Counted from the stretch's first letter, positions 41,497 through 50,514 are shown. The stretch is DNA of 64,000 bases from CAYVGO01 sp964450725 (GCA_964450725.1 CAYVGO010000007.1:1-64000), one strand, 5' to 3'. The notes: generated by a model from the letters alone, not told the origin. Numbers and translations are program-made.

Positions 41497-42666
41497 TTAG
41501 TTTCCGAATAATGACGAAATAAGTTTACCAAAACCTTTTTTAGTATTAGGAGTACCAAGTTCTCCTTCCATAATTTTCTCCATAGCCTTGTAAAGTATTG
41601 GAGCCGCAACTTCAAAAGGTTTTGCAGATGAAGACGTAAGTGCTTTCACAACAATAGCATTAACATCGTCTTGAACGTTATTGTAATAATATAGTTCATA
41701 AAACTTATAGGTAATCATTAAACTGCAAGCCAAAACATCTCCGGCTTCATAAGCGGAAGAAGCGTTGTTGTAAGTTTGCTCAAAATTATCTTGTATATTT
41801 TTGAGATTAGATCTACGTTTGTTAGGAACAAAAGTTTCTACAAAGTATAAAGATTCTGCCAATTCCTCTTTGGACATTGCTTGTATCTTTAAAATCTCTT
41901 CACGCCCTCTGGAAACAATTTCCGGTAATGGAATATCTTCTCTATCATGTTCAGTTACAGCATCATCCAGATCATTAAGTAACTGACCTTGCGGATGAGA
42001 GAAATAAAGAATTTTCAATAACGTGCTGGCAATTACGTTCCATGAATAACCATATTTACGTAACGTGTCAAATTCTTTAACAGCATCCAAACACTCTTTG
42101 CAACTTAACTGGATTTCTTTATAAATATTATCAAGAGTTTCCGGACTATAAGGTGTTACGATAGGCTCGTAAATACGTTTAACTCCAAATTTAGTTACAA
42201 ATTCATCGTCATATTTATCTCCTGTGCCGCAAATATCATATAACACATCGTAAAGTTTTGCAGGGTGAGCCAAATATAACGGACAATCGAAGCCAAAATA
42301 TAATTTGTTATCTTTTAAAGATATGGAAGCCAAATCCATAACATTCATGTTTAACTCGGCAACTTGACGAAGCAATGGGATTTTATCTTTATCAGGAACT
42401 TCTACGAAAGGCGCAGATATTGAGATTTTCTCATTATCCAGTTTTATGGATACAACAATGGAACCGTGTGGTATTTTAAAATCCGTACCCTCAGAGTTTC
42501 CATATTTTTTTCTTAATTCAGGATTAATGTAATCCAATAAATAATACACTGATTGCTGATAGTTTTTTCCATCAAAACAGTCAATACTTTTGTCAAACGA
42601 TTCAATATCCATCTTACTGGCCGTAGAGGATAATACCGACACATTGAAGGTTAAGGTTTGCTTCAT
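41497..42666 (-). CDS. YbjN-like domain protein, partner of the protease
   Basis: I do not recognise this 389-residue protein as a named family. It has no signal peptide or TM helix. The first 150 residues look like a YbjN/secretion-chaperone-like fold (IPHGSIVVSIKLDNEKISISAPF... LLRQVAELNMNVMDLASISLKDNKLYFGFDCPL), similar in pattern to the C-terminal part of the protease encoded next. Residues about 180-370 are predicted helical (EIQLSCKECLDAVKEF, NLKNIQDNFEQTYNNASSAYEAGD), and the end is GKLISSLFGN. The shared module and 18-bp spacing suggest that it binds, delivers or inhibits the protease. Confidence 0.8.
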   Translation of the reverse strand: MKQTLTFNVSVLSSTASKMDIESFDKSIDCFDGKNYQQSVYYLLDYINPELRKKYGNSEGTDFKIPHGSIVVSIKLDNEKISISAPFVEVPDKDKIPLLRQVAELNMNVMDLASISLKDNKLYFGFDCPLYLAHPAKLYDVLYDICGTGDKYDDEFVTKFGVKRIYEPIVTPYSPETLDNIYKEIQLSCKECLDAVKEFDTLRKYGYSWNVIASTLLKILYFSHPQGQLLNDLDDAVTEHDREDIPLPEIVSRGREEILKIQAMSKEELAESLYFVETFVPNKRRSNLKNIQDNFEQTYNNASSAYEAGDVLACSLMITYKFYELYYYNNVQDDVNAIVVKALTSSSAKPFEVAAPILYKAMEKIMEGELGTPNTKKGFGKLISSLFGN

Positions 42667-42735
42667 GATTTAAAGTTGTTAGATTATTATTTTTTTAATC
42701 CTTACACTAAAAAAGTGGGAAGGAAAAGTTGAGTG

Positions 42736-42767
42736 CAAAGATATATTATTTTTTTTATAACCCTCAA
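42736..42767 (-). promoter_or_regulatory. Promoter of the partner-protease unit
   Basis: On the minus strand TTG (42767-42765), 21 bases, TATCTTTG followed by C (42743-42736), a good consensus match. The start codon at 42666 lies about 65 bases downstream of the expected transcription start. Confidence 0.6.
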
Positions 42768-42804
42768 TTTCATAAAAAATATTCTTAATAATATCAATAC
42801 ATAC

Positions 42805-42839
42805 AAAAACTGCGAAATCTCTTACAGACATCGCAGTTT
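42805..42839 (-). terminator. Terminator after the first beta-propeller gene
   Basis: AAACTGCGA (42807-42815) pairs with TCGCAGTTT (42831-42839), 15-base loop, and T-rich sequence follows on the minus strand. It isolates the upstream propeller gene from the partner-protease unit. Confidence 0.7.
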
Positions 42840-42872
42840 CCCCTCTTAAAACTTATTATTTATCAAAACCGG

Positions 42873-43787
42873 TTAATTGACTTCAGAAACATCAATGGAA
42901 ACCAATTTACTGTTAGGCAAATCACAAATGTATAGTTTACCTTTATTATATGACATGTCGGCAGGTCCTCCAAAAGTATAACCTTCAACTTTCATTATTA
43001 CTACTGTTTTATCATTCAAATTTACATAGCCTACTTCTCCTCCGTTTTCCCAATTAGTGAAAAATAATTTGTTGCCATTTATTGCTAATCCGTCATACTG
43101 TCCTTGTCGAGTAATTAGTTTTTCGGGCATAGAATTGGCTACTGTAATATCTGCAATATAATAAATCACATTGTTTGCAACGGTAGTTCCATTCGCCGGA
43201 TACGATGCAACATACATTGCGTTGCCATCAATTACCAAACCGTTAGCACCTTCTACTGTCGCTATTTCTACTAAACTTGCATCACTCAATGCAGTAGGAG
43301 TCGTCATATCTAACTTAAATATTTTCCCGGTATTGGTTACTGAAATATAAGACGTATTCCCTTTAACAACAATATCATTGACAAAAATATTTCCTTCCGG
43401 AAAGGTAAGTGTCTTATAAGGACTTGCAGTGTTTTCAAGATTATAAATCACTACTTTTTGTACATCGGCAATCAGTAGATAACCGTTCACAACGGCCATA
43501 CCTTTTGGAGCACTCAAAGAGCCGTTGGTTGCAATAAGCGTAGTGGATTGACCATTTTCAACTTTAGAAATATAACCTTTTCCTTCGGTATTGGTCGGAT
43601 TAGGAGCATCCCCTTCATGTCCGAAGTTGGAAACTAATAAAGTAGAACCGTTCCACACATTACCTTCATTAAATCTAAAAGAAGTGCTTACAACTTCTGC
43701 TCTAATTTTTTGTGATTCGGCGGTTGTTTTACTTTTGCATGCAAAAGAGAGACATACTAGAGATAAAACCATAATTTTTCTCATCAT
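42873..43787 (-). CDS. Beta-propeller (SMP-30/NHL-like) lipoprotein
   Basis: The 304-residue protein has a lipobox (LSLVCLSFAC). The mature part is made of repeated beta blades: NVWNGSTLLVSNFG, APKGMAVVNGYLLIADVQKVVIYNLEN, FVNDIVVKGNTSYISVTNTGKIFKLDM, GANGLVIDGNAMYVASYP, YDGLAINGNKLFFTNW, GGPADMSYNKGKLYICDLPNSKLVSI. This is the pattern of SMP-30/gluconolactonase or NHL-type six-bladed propellers. It is a clear paralogue of the gene at 47339-48241. Substrate or ligand is unknown. A minus-strand -7 element lies at 43816-43823. Confidence 0.85.
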   Translation of the reverse strand: MMRKIMVLSLVCLSFACKSKTTAESQKIRAEVVSTSFRFNEGNVWNGSTLLVSNFGHEGDAPNPTNTEGKGYISKVENGQSTTLIATNGSLSAPKGMAVVNGYLLIADVQKVVIYNLENTASPYKTLTFPEGNIFVNDIVVKGNTSYISVTNTGKIFKLDMTTPTALSDASLVEIATVEGANGLVIDGNAMYVASYPANGTTVANNVIYYIADITVANSMPEKLITRQGQYDGLAINGNKLFFTNWENGGEVGYVNLNDKTVVIMKVEGYTFGGPADMSYNKGKLYICDLPNSKLVSIDVSEVN

Positions 43788-43815
43788 TAAAACTTTTAAT
43801 TGGTTAATAATGATG

Positions 43816-43823
43816 CAAAGGTA
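43816..43823 (-). promoter_or_regulatory. -7 element of the first beta-propeller gene
   Basis: TACCTTTG followed by C on the minus strand, 29 bp upstream of the start codon at 43787. No clear -33 match. Confidence 0.5.
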
Positions 43824-43864
43824 GCGGTTATAAAACTATAAGATATGATGTATGTGGGTTGGAC

Positions 43865-44725
43865 TTATTGCATATCAGACCGAAGTTGTAATGCCGATAC
43901 GTTATATTTGTTTTTAAACGATCGAGCAAAGTGTGCATACGTGTCAAATCCGCACTCTTGAGCAATTTCTGCTACGGGCTTTTCCGTATTAAGCAGTAGA
44001 AATCTGGCACGTTCAAGTCTTTTATTAATAATCCATGCTATGGGAGACATTTTAAATTCCTGTACAAAGGCTCGTTTAAATGTTGATACGCTTTTACAAC
44101 TCAGGTGGGCTAAGGTTTCAATCGTAACTTTGTTGTAAATATTATCATTGACAATCTTTACCAACGAGTGCTTAGACATATAATATACCTTACTCATAAA
44201 TAATAAGGTTATAGATTTTGTCAGCGTTTCTGACAGCAGTATATAAAAGAGTTCTTTGACTTTGATTGTCAACAATTCTTTAGCGAAAAGATAATGATTA
44301 TCTAATCCAAAGCGTTCTACGTGTTCATAAAACAGTTGTAATCTTTTGGGGGCTTGGAGTGTTTGTACCTGAAAGGAAAGATGTTTACTGAAAGTTTGAG
44401 AACGACATAAATGCAAAAGTTCCACGATACTTTCCGTATTAAAAAAGAACATAATGCTTCGAAATTCGTCTCCAGTAGCCGGTAAATATTCTGACATCAC
44501 ATAACTTCCGCGCACGGCTAAAAAAAGTTCTCCGGCATTAATTGTATATTCACTACCTTCTACATAGATTTTTTTTTGTCCGGACAAAATATATACAATA
44601 GCATGCTCTGTAAGAACAACATCATTAGAAGTCTTTGTTTTTGCAGAAGTATATTCTACGAAACAAAAGCGTTGCTTCTTAACTTTACTGGTTACCTTAT
44701 TTTCTATTTGTTGGGGAACTAACAT
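43865..44725 (-). CDS. AraC-family transcriptional regulator
   Basis: The 286-residue protein has an N-terminal cupin-like sensing domain (EHAIVYILSGQKKIYVEGSEYTINAGELFLAVRG) and a C-terminal AraC double helix-turn-helix (VTIETLAHLSCKSVSTFKRAFVQEFKMSPIAWIINKRL, VAEIAQECGFDTYAHFARSFKNKY). The cupin pattern is that of the ExsA-like/one-component regulators with a buried ligand or partner surface. Its regulon is not evident; the propeller gene 77 bp downstream is the nearest candidate. Confidence 0.93.
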   Translation of the reverse strand: MLVPQQIENKVTSKVKKQRFCFVEYTSAKTKTSNDVVLTEHAIVYILSGQKKIYVEGSEYTINAGELFLAVRGSYVMSEYLPATGDEFRSIMFFFNTESIVELLHLCRSQTFSKHLSFQVQTLQAPKRLQLFYEHVERFGLDNHYLFAKELLTIKVKELFYILLSETLTKSITLLFMSKVYYMSKHSLVKIVNDNIYNKVTIETLAHLSCKSVSTFKRAFVQEFKMSPIAWIINKRLERARFLLLNTEKPVAEIAQECGFDTYAHFARSFKNKYNVSALQLRSDMQ

Positions 44726-44756
44726 GAAGAATTAGCAATATTACAGTCCTTATAAC

Positions 44757-45179
44757 TTATCCCTGTTTCAACATTGCAAGAAAGTCATTCAAAGAAATTA
44801 CTTCTACTTTTGGGAAATCAATATACTTTAGTGCTTCAAAATGTTTATCATCAGAAACTATAAAGATAGCATTTGAAGCAATGGCACAGTCTACAAATTT
44901 ATTATCATCTTTATCTTGCTTTATCAGTTCAAAATGAAATGTGGGAGACGCGAATATCACATTTTTTTGATTTAGAAGAACGTCAACCAATGCTTGTGCA
45001 GCCAATAAAGACATTTTTCGTGAAATGACTTCTTCATATTCATTCAAAATTTCATTAGACACACACAAATCATATTGTTCATTTAAAAAGGAAGACCAAA
45101 TTATATGATATGGTGATTTTTTTGATATTGATACAAGTAAAACATTAGTATCTATAATAACAGGGCGAAAAGCACTCAT
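44757..45179 (-). CDS. PIN-domain toxin
   Basis: This 140-residue PIN-domain protein of the COG1569 type (putative toxin-antitoxin PIN family) carries the acidic metal-site residues D10 (VIIDTNVLL), the conserved E near residue 46 (NEILNEYEEVI) and the later KDDNKFVDCAIAS and IVSDDKHF segments. The expected activity is Mg2+-dependent RNA cleavage. Its start overlaps the antitoxin stop by 4 bp. Confidence 0.9.
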   Translation of the reverse strand: MSAFRPVIIDTNVLLVSISKKSPYHIIWSSFLNEQYDLCVSNEILNEYEEVISRKMSLLAAQALVDVLLNQKNVIFASPTFHFELIKQDKDDNKFVDCAIASNAIFIVSDDKHFEALKYIDFPKVEVISLNDFLAMLKQG

Positions 45180-45400
45180 TTTTTATACGGAGTTCTATAA
45201 TGTCCCCGTCGAAATTCCTCTATTTTATCTTCATCAATAACACCGTCATCCCAAAGTCGTTCTAACTCTACATCTAATTTTCTTGCATAAAAGTCCGATA
45301 ATACCGACTTTAATTCTTCATAATCTTGTTCTGTTGTTTTTCTTGCGAACATCTGTAGAATATGAAGTTGAGATTTATTTAAGACTGTTGATGTACTCAT
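45176..45400 (-). CDS. Antitoxin partner of the PIN toxin
   Basis: The 74-residue protein matches the small helical antitoxins that precede COG1569-type PIN toxins in Bacteroidetes: KSQLHILQMFARKTTEQDYEELKSVLSDFYARKLDVELERLWDDG and an end of RGHYRTPYKK. The 4-bp overlap with the toxin gene and the gene order antitoxin-toxin support the pairing. No promoter matching the consensus is evident in the 63 bp after mutA. Confidence 0.85.
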   Translation of the reverse strand: MSTSTVLNKSQLHILQMFARKTTEQDYEELKSVLSDFYARKLDVELERLWDDGVIDEDKIEEFRRGHYRTPYKK

Positions 45401-45463
45401 TATATTATAGTTGACAATATTAACATTTTACAATATCAAAACCTCTATAACTCCACGTTGTCT

Positions 45464-47293
45464 CTATATCCCCAATTCTTTTTGATATTGAGATAAGGTG
45501 GTCAGTAAATTACTTTTTACACTGATAAAGTGAGTTACTCCTTGTTGCTCCAATACAGACTTACATTCCGGTTCTCCGGCAACTACGGTAATAACGCCGG
45601 ATAAGGCTTTGGCAATTTGAGGTACGGTTTGAGCATACTCTTCATCACTTGAACAGGCTACTACAATTTGTGCTTTAGCATTTTTTGCAGCAGCAATACC
45701 TTCTTCTATTGTTGCAAAGCAGTTATTATCTACGACTTTAAATCCGGCAATTGCAAAGAAGTTACAAGCAAACTGCGCTCTGGCTCTGCACATGGCTAAA
45801 TTACCGTAAGTAAGCATAAAGACTGTTGGAGTTTTTCCGCTGCATTCGGTTTTCATCCGCAAATCGTCAAACGGCTGACTTCCTCGCTGTGCAGGAATAG
45901 CGGCAGTGGCTGTAGAAGAGTGTAGTTTTTCAATGGCGGTTTTACTTAATTGCTCGTCAAAGTTAGGGAATTGATTTGTACCTAACAATATGTCTTTACG
46001 GTTACTCAAGTTTGCGGCTCTTTGCTGTGCAGTTCGTTGAATCTCAGCGGTAATAAATCCGCTTTCGTAAGCCTTTAGGAATCCTCCTTTTTCTTCTACG
46101 GTTTTAAAAAGTTTCCATGCTTCATGAGCAATACTGAAGGTCAATGTTTCAATGTAATAAGAACCGGCAGAAGGATCTGTAACCTTATCTAAGTGTGCTT
46201 CTTCCTTTAGGATAATTTGAGTATTTCGAGCCATACGTAAAGCCAGTTCGGTAGGTTCTTCATAGTGAGTATCAAAGGGTACTACATCTATAGAGAATAC
46301 ACCCGACAATGCTGCCGACATTGCTTCTGTGGTAGCACGTAACATATTAACATAAGCATCATATACTGTTAAATTCCATGTTGATGTAATTGCGTTACTG
46401 ACAATACGGGTAGAACATCCGCGTTGAGGCTGATAAGGTTGGATGATATTTGCCCACAATATCCGTGCGGCACGGAATTTGGCAATTTCCATAAAGTAAT
46501 TGGAACCTACACCAAAGTTAAATGTCATGTAAGGCGCCACTTGATCAATGGTCAATCCGCGTTCCAATAACTGTACAACATATTCATAACCTGCCGACAT
46601 GGCAAAGGCAAGTTCCTGTACGGCACTCACTCCGGCGTTGTGGATTTGTTGGCCGTTGACGGTAACAAAACGCATTCTTTTATATTTGCCTGAGGCTATG
46701 ATTAATTCTTTAATATGGTCAAAGCAAGAGGTTTTGTCTTTACAAATCATTTCGCTGCCACGTTCGGGGTGATGAAGGACAGGGTCTATTCCGAAGAATG
46801 CCCGTACTTCCTCTACATCGTAATTACTCTTGGTAACTTTGTCTATAAATAACCTGGCTACCTCGCAAGTGGCAGTGCCTTCAAAGTTGAATACGGTTTT
46901 GGTAATGTCAATTCCTTGTAGGAGTTGTTCTAAATCAGAGGCGGTAATCTTTTGTGTTATGGCAAAAGATAACATTTCAACACCTTTTTTGAGTAGTTCT
47001 CTGGCTTGCAGATTGGCTTTTTGTACGTCTTTTACGGTAATTGTCTGCCGAACCAACCAAGGCTTTACCTCTTCTCGAGTTCCTCTAACAAACGGAAAAT
47101 CTCCGGGTTTGTCCTGAAGGTAAGGAAGGTTCTCCAAGTTTTCTTTACGGTAGTAAGGCTTAATCTCTAAACCTTCGATGGTTTTGGTTACCAATCTTTT
47201 ATTGTAGTCAGCACCTTTAAGGTCTTTTTGAATAACCTCTTCCCATTGTTGCGTAGAAGCGGGGGTAAATTCTTCAAAGATTTTTTTTGCCAT
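45464..47293 (-). CDS. mutA: Methylmalonyl-CoA mutase small subunit
   Basis: MutA is the non-catalytic small subunit of B12-dependent methylmalonyl-CoA mutase, which interconverts succinyl- and methylmalonyl-CoA in propionate formation. The 609-residue length is typical. The TIM-barrel region is conserved (FNFEGTATCEVARLFIDKV, HNAGVSAVQELAFAMSAGYEYV, FNFGVGSNYFMEIAKFRAAR). The C-terminal Rossmann-like domain lacks the cobalamin-binding DxHxxG motif, as expected for the small subunit. The large subunit gene mutB, normally directly downstream, is absent; a PIN toxin-antitoxin pair takes that place. Confidence 0.94.
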   Translation of the reverse strand: MAKKIFEEFTPASTQQWEEVIQKDLKGADYNKRLVTKTIEGLEIKPYYRKENLENLPYLQDKPGDFPFVRGTREEVKPWLVRQTITVKDVQKANLQARELLKKGVEMLSFAITQKITASDLEQLLQGIDITKTVFNFEGTATCEVARLFIDKVTKSNYDVEEVRAFFGIDPVLHHPERGSEMICKDKTSCFDHIKELIIASGKYKRMRFVTVNGQQIHNAGVSAVQELAFAMSAGYEYVVQLLERGLTIDQVAPYMTFNFGVGSNYFMEIAKFRAARILWANIIQPYQPQRGCSTRIVSNAITSTWNLTVYDAYVNMLRATTEAMSAALSGVFSIDVVPFDTHYEEPTELALRMARNTQIILKEEAHLDKVTDPSAGSYYIETLTFSIAHEAWKLFKTVEEKGGFLKAYESGFITAEIQRTAQQRAANLSNRKDILLGTNQFPNFDEQLSKTAIEKLHSSTATAAIPAQRGSQPFDDLRMKTECSGKTPTVFMLTYGNLAMCRARAQFACNFFAIAGFKVVDNNCFATIEEGIAAAKNAKAQIVVACSSDEEYAQTVPQIAKALSGVITVVAGEPECKSVLEQQGVTHFISVKSNLLTTLSQYQKELGI

Positions 47294-47338
47294 AGCGTAA
47301 TTGTATTTACAGGATTAATGATGATTAAATTATTTGAG

Positions 47339-48241
47339 TTACAGTTTGATGGTTACTACTTTACTGTTCACAAGGTCAGGAACATACAAATAACCGTTCT
47401 TGAGGGTCATATCGGCCGGCCCTGTAAGAGAGTGGTTATGCTGCAGATAATTTACAGATTTGTCAGTCAGGTTTACCATTCCTATTTCCGGCTTCCAAGT
47501 CGTAAAATAGAGTGTTTTATTGTCGGGAGAAACGGCTAACCCGTCATACATTCCGGGCTGCGTAATGAGTTTTTGGGGTTTGGGATTTTGCAAGTCTGAT
47601 ATGTAATAAATCACATTTTCCGCAGTAACATTATTATCAGGAGGATAGGAGGCTACGTACATCACATTATCTGCAATGACAATACCGTTAGCCCCTGTAA
47701 CATTTGTCCATAAAACCGGAGTTGCCGACGAAAGTTGCGTAAGGTTATCCAATGTAATTTTAAAAATGTTACCCGTATTGGTTACAGACGCATACAGCGT
47801 GTTGCCGTCAATAAAAAGGTCGTTGACATAAAGGTCATCGTTGATATAAACATCATCATCTTGGGCTTTGGAAATAGCGATAATTTGGGGATTTTGTGGC
47901 TCTGCGGTATTATATATTACTATTTTTCCGACGTCGGCAATAAACAGTAAATTATCTTTTACGGCCATTCCCTTCGGAGCATTCAAATGACCGTCAGGCT
48001 TTATCAGAGGCTCTACTTTTCCGTCGTAATATTTTACAATATATCCTTTCTGCTCACCATTGAGGGGGTTTAGTTCCGACGAGCCGAAGTTGGCAATATA
48101 GAGTGTATCTCCCTTCCACACAGTACTTTCACAAAACAATAACATACTGTCAATGACATTGGGAACCACCGCAGTTTTATTTTCTTTACATGCTGTAAAA
48201 AGAAGAAGTAACAGTATTACTCCAGAAAAAAATCGATTCAT
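47339..48241 (-). CDS. Beta-propeller (SMP-30/NHL-like) lipoprotein, paralogue
   Basis: From ATG 48241 (MNRFFSGVILLLLLFTAC) the protein has 300 residues, with a lipobox ending in LFTAC. A longer reading to 48301 would hide the signal peptide and include the promoter. The blades parallel those of the gene at 42873-43787 almost one for one: VWKGDTLYIANFGSSEL, APKGMAVKDNLLFIADVGKIVIYN, YVNDLFIDGNTLYASVTNTGNIFKI, GANGIVIADNVMYVASYPP, YDGLAVSPDNKTLYFTTW, GPADMTLKNGYLYVPDLVNSKVVTI. The gene has its own promoter and lies 45 bp upstream of mutA. Confidence 0.87.
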   Translation of the reverse strand: MNRFFSGVILLLLLFTACKENKTAVVPNVIDSMLLFCESTVWKGDTLYIANFGSSELNPLNGEQKGYIVKYYDGKVEPLIKPDGHLNAPKGMAVKDNLLFIADVGKIVIYNTAEPQNPQIIAISKAQDDDVYINDDLYVNDLFIDGNTLYASVTNTGNIFKITLDNLTQLSSATPVLWTNVTGANGIVIADNVMYVASYPPDNNVTAENVIYYISDLQNPKPQKLITQPGMYDGLAVSPDNKTLYFTTWKPEIGMVNLTDKSVNYLQHNHSLTGPADMTLKNGYLYVPDLVNSKVVTIKL

Positions 48242-48270
48242 ACAACGTAATTTATCGGTAAACAAGAACG

Positions 48271-48301
48271 CAAATGTACATGATTTTTTTAGATTACACA
48301 A
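48271..48301 (-). promoter_or_regulatory. Promoter of the second beta-propeller gene
   Basis: On the minus strand TTG (48301-48299), 20 bases, TACATTTG followed by C (48278-48271), a good consensus match; about 24 bp to the expected start codon region. It may also drive mutA. Confidence 0.6.
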
Positions 48302-48466
48302 GAATTGCGGGTTACTGCATTGGGTTCAGAAAGAGAGAAAATCTACGTTCTGTTTTATGTGCAAAAGTTACAGACAAAAATAAATATGCCTTGATAAAGT
48401 TTAAAGATTGTCTGTAAGAATATATGGCAAATTCGATTCTATCATTAAAAAATCAAATTTATCTTG

Positions 48467-48474
48467 TAATTTTG
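48467..48474 (+). promoter_or_regulatory. -7 element of dsbD
   Basis: TAATTTTG followed by C matches TAnnTTTG, 37 bp before the ATG at 48511. It argues against the in-frame ATG at 48424. No clear -33 match. Confidence 0.5.
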
Positions 48475-48510
48475 CACCTGCAATTCAATCACTATAAACA
48501 ATCACCCATT

Positions 48511-50514
48511 ATGACTACTCCTAAAACACTGATGCTTATTACAGCATATTTATTGACCTTTTTGCCGTTACAATCACAAGAAATTCACACTCCCGTCACT
48601 TTTTCGGCCACTGTAGAAAAGGTGAATCATCGGCAAGTACAAATTGTTATTGCGGGAACCATTGACAACGGCTGGTATTTATACGGAACAACACTTCCTG
48701 AAGGCGGCCCGTTGCCCACCACGCTAAAATTACAGGCTTCAAGCAGTTTCAAAACCGTCGGCAAATTAAAAGAAATTACCCCTACCAAAGAAAAAGTTGA
48801 TGAAATGTTTGAAATGAAAGTGCAATACTTTGCAGAAAAATGTAAAATCGGGCAAGTCTTAGAAATTGTAAACTATGAGCCATTTACAGTCTCCGGGACA
48901 TTAGAATACCAAGCCTGTGATAACCGTAATTGCGTAGCGGCAAGTTATGACTTTTCTGTTACGGTTGACCCCAAAAAATTAAATCTTTCAGCCCAATCTA
49001 CTCAAGGTGTTGACACTGTAAATACAACTTCTCTGCAAGATACCGTAACGCTCATCTCTCAGCCTGCAACCCCTGTGGATTCTGGTGCCGACGAATCTTT
49101 ATGGTGGTTTTTTGCTATTGCACTGCTGGCCGGATTCGGCGGAGTTTTTACCCCTTGCGTATTTCCGATGATTCCCATGACCATTGCCTTTTTCATCAAT
49201 CCGCAGCAAAATAAAAAAACAGGCCTTGCCAAAAGTCTAATCTTCGGGTTATCCATCATGTTAATTTACACTTCTGTCGGAGTTATCGCAGGACTGAGTA
49301 AAAATGCCGACCCTACGGGAAGTATTGTTACACACTGGATACCCAACTTTTTATTCTTTGCCCTGTTTATTGTTTTCGTCATTTCATTTTTGGGAGCCTT
49401 TGAAATCACTTTACCCTCCTGGTTATCCAATTCTATTGACAAGCAGGCAGACAAAGGAGGCTATCTGGCTGCATTTTTTGTTGCGCTGGCCTTAGTTGTC
49501 ATTTCTTTCTCATGCACAGGTCCTTTTGTCGGTTCGTTGCTTGTTGCCGCCGCCGGTGGAAGTATGATAAAACCCATTATCGGCATGTTTGGTTTTGGAT
49601 TAGCCTTTGCGTTACCCTTTTTCGTTTTATCACTCTCTCCTTCCCTGCTCAAAAAAATGCCGAAGTCCGGAGGTTGGTTAAACTCAATCAAAGTAGTTTT
49701 TGCTGTCATTTTACTGGCCGTTTCAATTAAGTTTTTCAACACGGCTACCCTTTCTTTGTTTGGAGAAGAGTGGATAAGTTTTGAGGTAACTCTTTCTGTC
49801 TGGATTGCGCTATCGTGTTTGTTAGGATTTTATTTACTGGGAAAAATCAAACTGTCGCACGACACAGAGACCAAGCACATCGGAGCATTCCGGTTTTTAT
49901 TAGTCTTAGCCTCATTCTCCTTAGCCGTTTACCTTTATGCCGGATTAATGGGACGTGCCGACGTAGGCATTTTCTCCGGACTTTTACCATTACAAAAAGA
50001 AAATACGGCATTAGAAGTGCCCGCCAATGCCGCAACTCCGGCACCGAGCCCTTGCGGTGATGCCGTTAAATATAGCGGCGCAAGAATGAAAACCCCGCAA
50101 GGCATTCAGGGATATTTAGAAATACGGCAAGCCTTAGATTGTGCCAAGTCGCAAAACAAACCCATATTGATAGACTTTACAGGACACGGCTGCAGCAGCT
50201 GTAAGAAAATGGAGAAAACCGTATTTGCCGACCCGCGTGTAACAGACTTTATCAACCAAAACTATGTCATGGTCTCCCTTTATACTGACGACAGAACCCT
50301 CTTGCCCGAGCAAGAGTGGAAGACATCAACGTCAGACAACAAAGTAAAAAAAACCATTGGAGAACAAAACAAAGATTACCAAATCAGCCGTTATAAAGTC
50401 AACGCCACCCCTTATTTTGTGATTATTGACAGTAATGAAAATCTCAAAACTACCCCTGTCGGATATACAGACAGCACGGAAGAGTTTCTAAAATTTCTGC
50501 AATCGGGAATATAA
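48511..50514 (+). CDS. dsbD: Thiol:disulfide interchange protein DsbD
   Basis: From ATG 48511 the 667-residue protein has a signal peptide (TLMLITAYLLTFLPLQSQ). The N-terminal DsbD-alpha domain carries the CxxxxxC pair in YQACDNRNCVAAS. A central domain of about eight TM helices contains the redox cysteines in GGVFTPCVFPMIPMT and ISFSCTGPFVG. A C-terminal thioredoxin domain has CSSC (GHGCSSCKKME, about residues 561-564). It passes electrons from cytoplasmic thioredoxin to periplasmic thiol proteins, keeping them reduced. It is monocistronic and divergent from the propeller gene. Confidence 0.96.
   Translation: MTTPKTLMLITAYLLTFLPLQSQEIHTPVTFSATVEKVNHRQVQIVIAGTIDNGWYLYGTTLPEGGPLPTTLKLQASSSFKTVGKLKEITPTKEKVDEMFEMKVQYFAEKCKIGQVLEIVNYEPFTVSGTLEYQACDNRNCVAASYDFSVTVDPKKLNLSAQSTQGVDTVNTTSLQDTVTLISQPATPVDSGADESLWWFFAIALLAGFGGVFTPCVFPMIPMTIAFFINPQQNKKTGLAKSLIFGLSIMLIYTSVGVIAGLSKNADPTGSIVTHWIPNFLFFALFIVFVISFLGAFEITLPSWLSNSIDKQADKGGYLAAFFVALALVVISFSCTGPFVGSLLVAAAGGSMIKPIIGMFGFGLAFALPFFVLSLSPSLLKKMPKSGGWLNSIKVVFAVILLAVSIKFFNTATLSLFGEEWISFEVTLSVWIALSCLLGFYLLGKIKLSHDTETKHIGAFRFLLVLASFSLAVYLYAGLMGRADVGIFSGLLPLQKENTALEVPANAATPAPSPCGDAVKYSGARMKTPQGIQGYLEIRQALDCAKSQNKPILIDFTGHGCSSCKKMEKTVFADPRVTDFINQNYVMVSLYTDDRTLLPEQEWKTSTSDNKVKKTIGEQNKDYQISRYKVNATPYFVIIDSNENLKTTPVGYTDSTEEFLKFLQSGI

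Noticed and set aside
43865..47293. A transposon or integrative element carrying the PIN toxin-antitoxin pair.
   Set aside because: No transposase, integrase, terminal repeats or tRNA-like attachment site is visible around the block.
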